Source of the DNA: RYN-433 sp036558265
GTDB lineage: Bacteria; Planctomycetota; Phycisphaerae; Tepidisphaerales; Tepidisphaeraceae
Length of the DNA: 8,677 nucleotides
Direction of reading: 5' to 3'
Assembly (NCBI GenBank): GCA_036558265.1
Contig: DATBFY010000233.1
Span: forward strand, 1-8,677
In this document: positions 5,820 to 8,677 of the stretch, one piece after another
Position numbering within the stretch: the first letter of the stretch is position 1
How the letters are laid out: each line of letters begins with the position of its first letter
Made by a program: the position numbers and the translations under genes
Notes under the pieces: model-generated
What the model was told of the DNA's origin: nothing
Database searches by the model: none
What the model saw: only the letters and a program-made list of their open reading frames with translations

Positions 5820-6764
5820 TTATCGAGCGACCAATGCAGCCGGGACGCCTACGCTACATTGATTGCGAAGGTGCTTCGCGGCGGCGGCGATCTTGTGAAG
5901 TTGGGCGGGGTCTTCGATGTTCGACAGCAGCGGCAGGAGCTTGCCGGTCTCGGCGATGCCCGCCAGGCGGACGGCCTCGTGCAGGACGCGGATCGGGTTG
6001 ATCGCGTTGCGCAGGTCTTCCAGCGCCTTGAAGATCTCGCGAATGCGCCAGGCTTCGCGGTAATCCTTTCGCCGCAGCGCAGCGAGCATCTCGGCCGAAA
6101 GCGCCGGCGCGACGCAGACGCATCCGGAGGTGAAGACCGGGAGGCCGAAGTCGCGCAGGTGCGTGATCGCGGGTTGCTCGCCGATGCCGCTGATGACGAG
6201 GTTGCGATCGACGCGGAAGAGCAGCTCCTTGAGATACGGGTCGTTGGCCGGATCGGCGCGGACGGTGGCGTACTTGATGCCGCTGATAAGTTTCTTCTCG
6301 GCCAGATATGCCACGTCGTCCGGCTCGATGAAGCCATCGTTCTTGATGTAGAGCAGCGCGGGGATGCCCGCGGCCTCGACGAATCGGCGGACGCCCTCGG
6401 CCACGCCTTGCGAGGTCGTAATCCCCTGCTGCGGGAGAACCATAGCGGTGGGGAAGCGGTGTTTGCGCAGGATGGCGGCCTGGTCCATCATCGTGCCCCA
6501 GACGGGGCCTACCGAGGGGATGACCAGTGTGTCGGGGGCGGCGGCTTCGGCCAGGAACGCGAGCGTCGCGTCATACTCCGACAGCGGGATGTGATAAAAG
6601 TTGGCGTTGCCGCCGTAGAGGAGCGTGGTGACGCCGCCGGATTCGATGTGGCGGATCAGCCTGGCGTTCTCGGCCGGGTTGAGCGAGAGGTCGTCGTTGC
6701 GGCAGAGCGGTGGGACGGCGAGGACCGACGCGAACAGCCGGCCGGAGGCGAGGGAGGTGATCAT
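5820..6764 (-). CDS. Dihydrodipicolinate synthase / N-acetylneuraminate lyase (DapA) family protein
   Basis: This 314-residue protein has the class I aldolase TIM-barrel features of the DapA family. The Schiff-base lysine is K164 in SGIKYATVRADP, and the conserved tyrosine is Y139 in IPALLYIKNDG. The N-terminal strand ends with GGVTTLLYGGNANFYH (43-58), where DapA proper has a GTTGE-type motif, so this is a divergent subgroup. Members act on 2-keto acids, as synthases, lyases, aldolases or sugar-acid dehydratases; lysine synthesis is not assured. The start gives the expected AVPPLCRNDDLSLN opening, but there is no Shine-Dalgarno ahead of it; the bases before the ATG are pyrimidine-rich. The last 12 or so residues (CSVGVPAALVAR) are read from a repeat-like sequence and may be a non-native tail. 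It is convergent with the lactonase gene, 35 bases apart; a shared role in sugar-acid use is possible. Confidence 0.88.
   Translation of the reverse strand: MITSLASGRLFASVLAVPPLCRNDDLSLNPAENARLIRHIESGGVTTLLYGGNANFYHIPLSEYDATLAFLAEAAAPDTLVIPSVGPVWGTMMDQAAILRKHRFPTAMVLPQQGITTSQGVAEGVRRFVEAAGIPALLYIKNDGFIEPDDVAYLAEKKLISGIKYATVRADPANDPYLKELLFRVDRNLVISGIGEQPAITHLRDFGLPVFTSGCVCVAPALSAEMLAALRRKDYREAWRIREIFKALEDLRNAINPIRVLHEAVRLAGIAETGKLLPLLSNIEDPAQLHKIAAAAKHLRNQCSVGVPAALVAR
5832..5861. repeat. Degenerate REP-like palindrome at the 3' end of the DapA-family gene
   Basis: CAATGCAGC (5832-5840) and GCTACATTG (5853-5861) are inverted with one mismatch. On the minus strand the centre reads GTAGGCGTCCCGGCTGC, a decayed form of GCAGGCG-N3-CGCCTGC, the stem of the terminator at 5792-5808. 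It encodes the last residues of the DapA-family protein. Confidence 0.45.
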
Positions 6765-6817
6765 GGGAGCGGGAGGATAAGCTAAATCGCAGAGACGTAA
6801 AACTGCTCTGCCGGCAT

Positions 6818-6950
6818 CCTCATCAGGCGCAAAGCGCCGTCATCCTGATTATGAGGAGGCTCCGCCGACGAAGGATCTGGCCGCGAGGGGACGATCGCTT
6901 CCCTTCGCGGCAAGATCCTTCGGTCGTCTTAGACTCCCTCAGGATGACGG
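6818..6950. repeat. Large imperfect palindromic repeat element
   Basis: A small hairpin GGCGC-AAA-GCGCC (6826-6838), flanked by CCTCAT/ATGAGG arms (6818-6823 and 6851-6856), precedes a much larger inverted repeat. The outer arms are CCGTCATCCTGA (6837-6848) and its exact complement at 6939-6950. The inner arms, 6865-6891 and 6900-6926, match over about 26 bases with one indel and two mismatches, around a centre containing CGATCG. The arms contain GTCATCCTGA and CGAAGGATCT, found again at 8652-8677. No open reading frame or transposase is inside. It lies between two same-strand genes and could also fold in RNA as a terminator. Confidence 0.8.
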
Positions 6951-6985
6951 TTCGCGACGACTTGAGCAGACCCTTCGCCTGCCGC

Positions 6986-8178
6986 TCAATTCCACAGCTT
7001 CCGCGCATCCATCTGGTCGAACAGCGTCTGCCAGTTGGCCTTGCTTACCAGGCTTCGGTCGGCCTTCATGAAGGTCGAGTAGGCGAAGAAGAGACGCTTG
7101 ATGTCGCTGTCGGAGGCGGCCTTGAGCACGTCGGCGGCATCGGGGCGCGCCAGCAACTGGTTGACCATCCGCGCCCCTTCGCCGAAGCGGCGGCGGTCGC
7201 CCGAGCCGGCGTATCCGGAGCTGTAGACCGTCGCGACCTGCAGCTCCATCCGCCACTGGTTCTCGGTCGCGGACTTTTTCGGATCGTAGGCGGCAGCGTC
7301 GCCCTTCATCTGCTTGACCATGGCCTGAGCGTCGGTGCCGGTGACCTTCTCCTTGTCCGCCCCCATCTCGGACCAGACGCGCGCCCCCACGAGGCTGGCG
7401 CCCGTCTCGACCTGCAGGTCCTCGAGCGGCGTTTTGCCCGTGGCGTACTGGTAGGCGTGCAGGCCCTCGTGGGCGAGCACCGACGCCAGCGCCTCCGGCG
7501 CGCCGCCGAGCTTTGTGTTGAGCGTGATCTCGGAGGTGGTGCCCCTGCCGCCGACGCGTCCGTCGGCTTCGTTGGCGGGCGAGGTGATGCCCAGGTTGTC
7601 GTTGTAGACGCTGCCGATCTTGACCTTGCCGTCGATGAACATCTGCGCACCTGGGCAAAGACGGGCTTGCCCTCGGCACTGCCGGCCCAGGCGGTGGAGC
7701 CGGCCAGCTCGAACGCCACCGGGAGCTGCACCTTCGGATCGGTGATCTTCCCGTCGCGGATGGCGGCCACCAGCGCGTTGAACTTGGCCGGATCCTTGGC
7801 GTGCAGGTCGTGGAGATAGTCGAGCTGCTTGGCGGGCGGCAGCTTGGCGAGTTTCTCGGCGATCGCGGTGGTGGGATCGGCGGTCTTGGTCTTCGACGTA
7901 TCGCCGGTGCGGCCCGAATCGGCCACCTCGGTGTTGCGGCGATGATGGACGCCGTCGGCGGACTTGTCGCCCAGGCCTTTGGGGATGAAGGAGAGGGTGT
8001 TCCCGCCGGCGCCCCAGCCGTCTCGGCCGCGGAGGACCTCGCCTGAGGTGCCGGCCAGGTCGTACTGACCCTGCTGGGCCGGCGCGTTGGCGACGGTCGG
8101 ATCGGAGACGGGCGAGGTCTGGGCAGTCTCCTGGGTCGAGACGGATACCGGGGGACGATAGTTGGAGGCGATCTGCAT
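6986..8178 (-). pseudogene. Putative HEGLH zinc metallopeptidase, split by a frameshift near 7649
   Basis: Two overlapping frames together make one coherent protein of about 397 residues. The first frame starts at the ATG at 8178 (MQIASNYRPPVSVSTQ) and makes sense to about 7651. The second frame carries on from about 7648 (AQMFIDGKVKIGS) to the stop at 6986. One missing base explains the break. Residues 1-100 are polar and Pro/Ser/Thr/Gln-rich, probably disordered, without a signal peptide. Residues 100-176 look helical. HEGLH at 237-241 (bases 7457-7471) in SVLAHEGLHAYQ is a canonical HExxH zinc-peptidase site, and E258 in VETGA is a candidate third ligand, as in gluzincins. I cannot name the family. 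No ribosome site is evident at 8178. The C-terminal frame might be translated from the ATG at 7642. A real mutation and a sequencing error both fit the break. Confidence 0.7.
7646..7653 (-). other. Frameshift point in the HEGLH peptidase gene
   Basis: On the minus strand the codons GCC CAG GTG end the first coherent frame, and GCG CAG ATG begin the second, overlapping at GTGCG. Restoring one base, for example GTGGCG, would join them as ...FAQVAQMFID. There is no slippery heptamer or downstream stem that would suggest programmed frameshifting. Confidence 0.7.
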
Positions 8179-8402
8179 GGCGGCAACACCGTTGGAGTAA
8201 AAGAGAGGCGCAGCCCAACGGGGGCGGCGGCCACGGAGCGGGAGGGTTATCGGTGTTGCGGGTCCGGCGTTGCGTGATTCACCAAATTTTCAGATCGATG
8301 GATCTTCGCCTCGCCCGGAGCGCCCCGGCGCAAAAGGTGACCATCGTGTCCAACCGCGCTCCGTATTGCCAACGTGAGCGGGACATGACTGGGGTGCCCT
8401 GT
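8179..8402. other. Intergenic region upstream of the peptidase gene
   Basis: These 224 bases contain a weak GCGC-rich hairpin near 8320-8335 and a plus-strand open frame from 8253 that has no recognisable protein and no ribosome site. A TTTACT on the minus strand at about 8197-8202 is a possible -10 box for the peptidase gene. I see no terminator for the gene ending at 8403. Confidence 0.4.
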
Positions 8403-8677
8403 CTAGTGGTACTTTTCAAGCAGAACCGCTTGGCCACCCAAATCATTGCGCCACTCCGACGCCGGATAGCCGTACCGGTCGGCGTATTCGTCCAGCGAGA
8501 AACCTCGTTCCGCCGCTGTCGGTTCTATGAGCCTCGGCAGAGCCTCTTGTTTAAGAAACTGGAAAAGTGATGCGGGACTTGCCCATGCGAGGGGCATCCC
8601 AACGTCTGCCACACAGACTCGGTTCAGCCCCTCCTCGTCGCTCGAAGCGACGTCATCCTGAGCGCAGCGAAGGATCT
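8403..8677 (-). pseudogene. C-terminal end of an unrecognised protein, N-terminus cut by a repeat or by the window edge
   Basis: The minus-strand frame is open from the stop at 8403 to the right edge. A coherent, protein-like stretch begins about 8635 (SDEEGLNRVCVADVGMPLAW) and ends DRYGYPASEWRNDLGGQAVLLEKYH. I cannot assign a family, but the aromatic-rich ending is reminiscent of a recurring group of planctomycete hypothetical proteins (recollection only). Within the window the only in-frame starts are GTG at 8612 and ATG at 8597. Neither has a spaced ribosome site, since GAGGAGG at 8632-8638 is too far away, and both would drop residues that look native. Upstream of about 8636 the frame reads through the palindromic repeat. 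The gene is therefore either a remnant truncated by the repeat or part of a longer gene beyond the window. Confidence 0.5.
8636..8677. repeat. Second copy of the palindromic repeat, cut by the window edge
   Basis: A perfect hairpin CGTCGCT-CGA-AGCGACG (8636-8652) is followed directly by GTCATCCTGA and then CGAAGGATCT at the edge. The order, a short hairpin then this pair of motifs, is the same as in the element at 6818-6950. Only the left arm is visible here. Confidence 0.75.

Noticed and set aside
5601..6785. A 394-codon plus-strand open frame opposite the DapA-family gene
   Set aside because: The product is low-complexity (Asp/Glu/Arg/Gly) and overlaps the end of the lactonase gene. The DapA-family protein on the other strand carries recognisable catalytic residues.
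6939..8234. A 431-codon third minus-strand frame across the peptidase locus
   Set aside because: The product is Arg/Pro/Ser-rich. The other two frames together give a coherent protein with HEGLH, so this one is not coding.
8253..8570. A 105-codon plus-strand open frame
   Set aside because: It has no ribosome site or recognisable protein, and most of its length overlaps the better-supported minus-strand protein end.
1..8677. CRISPR array, retron, toxin-antitoxin pair or other defence system
   Set aside because: No regularly spaced direct repeats, reverse transcriptase, nuclease-helicase or toxin-antitoxin pair can be seen. The only repeats are dispersed palindromes.

Overview
The window is about 8.7 kb of GC-rich bacterial DNA with no phage, plasmid, CRISPR or transposase genes. 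The style of the proteins points to a member of the Planctomycetota, possibly a Phycisphaerae-type lineage. The indications are a YbhE-type lactonase lipoprotein, a DUF1254/DUF1214 protein, an endonuclease/exonuclease/phosphatase (EEP) protein with N-terminal membrane segments, and dispersed palindromic repeats of the GTCATCCTGA...CGAAGGATCT type. This assignment is inference; no ribosomal RNA or ribosomal protein gene is present to fix it.

Layout, left to right. (1) 1-1025, minus: the first 341 residues of a large protein that runs off the left edge, tentatively a diphosphate-type PEP carboxykinase. (2) 1258-1329, plus: tRNA-Arg(CCU) followed by a strong hairpin terminator. (3) 1641-2681, plus: an exported DUF1254/DUF1214 protein. 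(4) 2712-3785, minus: a membrane-anchored EEP-fold protein that lacks a conserved metal-binding Glu. (5) 3863-4450, minus: an unrecognised four-helix membrane protein just upstream of the EEP gene. (6) 4594-5784, plus: a lactonase-family lipoprotein, closed by a hairpin terminator. (7) 5820-6764, minus: a DapA/N-acetylneuraminate lyase-family aldolase-like protein, convergent with the lactonase. (8) 6818-6950: a large imperfect palindromic repeat. (9) 6986-8178, minus: a putative HEGLH zinc peptidase split by one frameshift near 7649. (10) 8403-8677, minus: the C-terminal end of an unrecognised protein whose reading frame runs directly into a second copy of the palindromic repeat at the right edge.

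The genes are mostly solitary, with alternating strands, their own candidate promoters and hairpins between convergent pairs, so no clear operon exists. The membrane protein and EEP gene could be co-transcribed, and the lactonase and aldolase-like protein could both act on sugar acids, but neither link is proven. I do not see a multi-gene system of a new kind. The most interesting items are the broken HEGLH peptidase, the palindromic repeat family that appears to shape gene ends, and the EEP protein with altered active-site residues.
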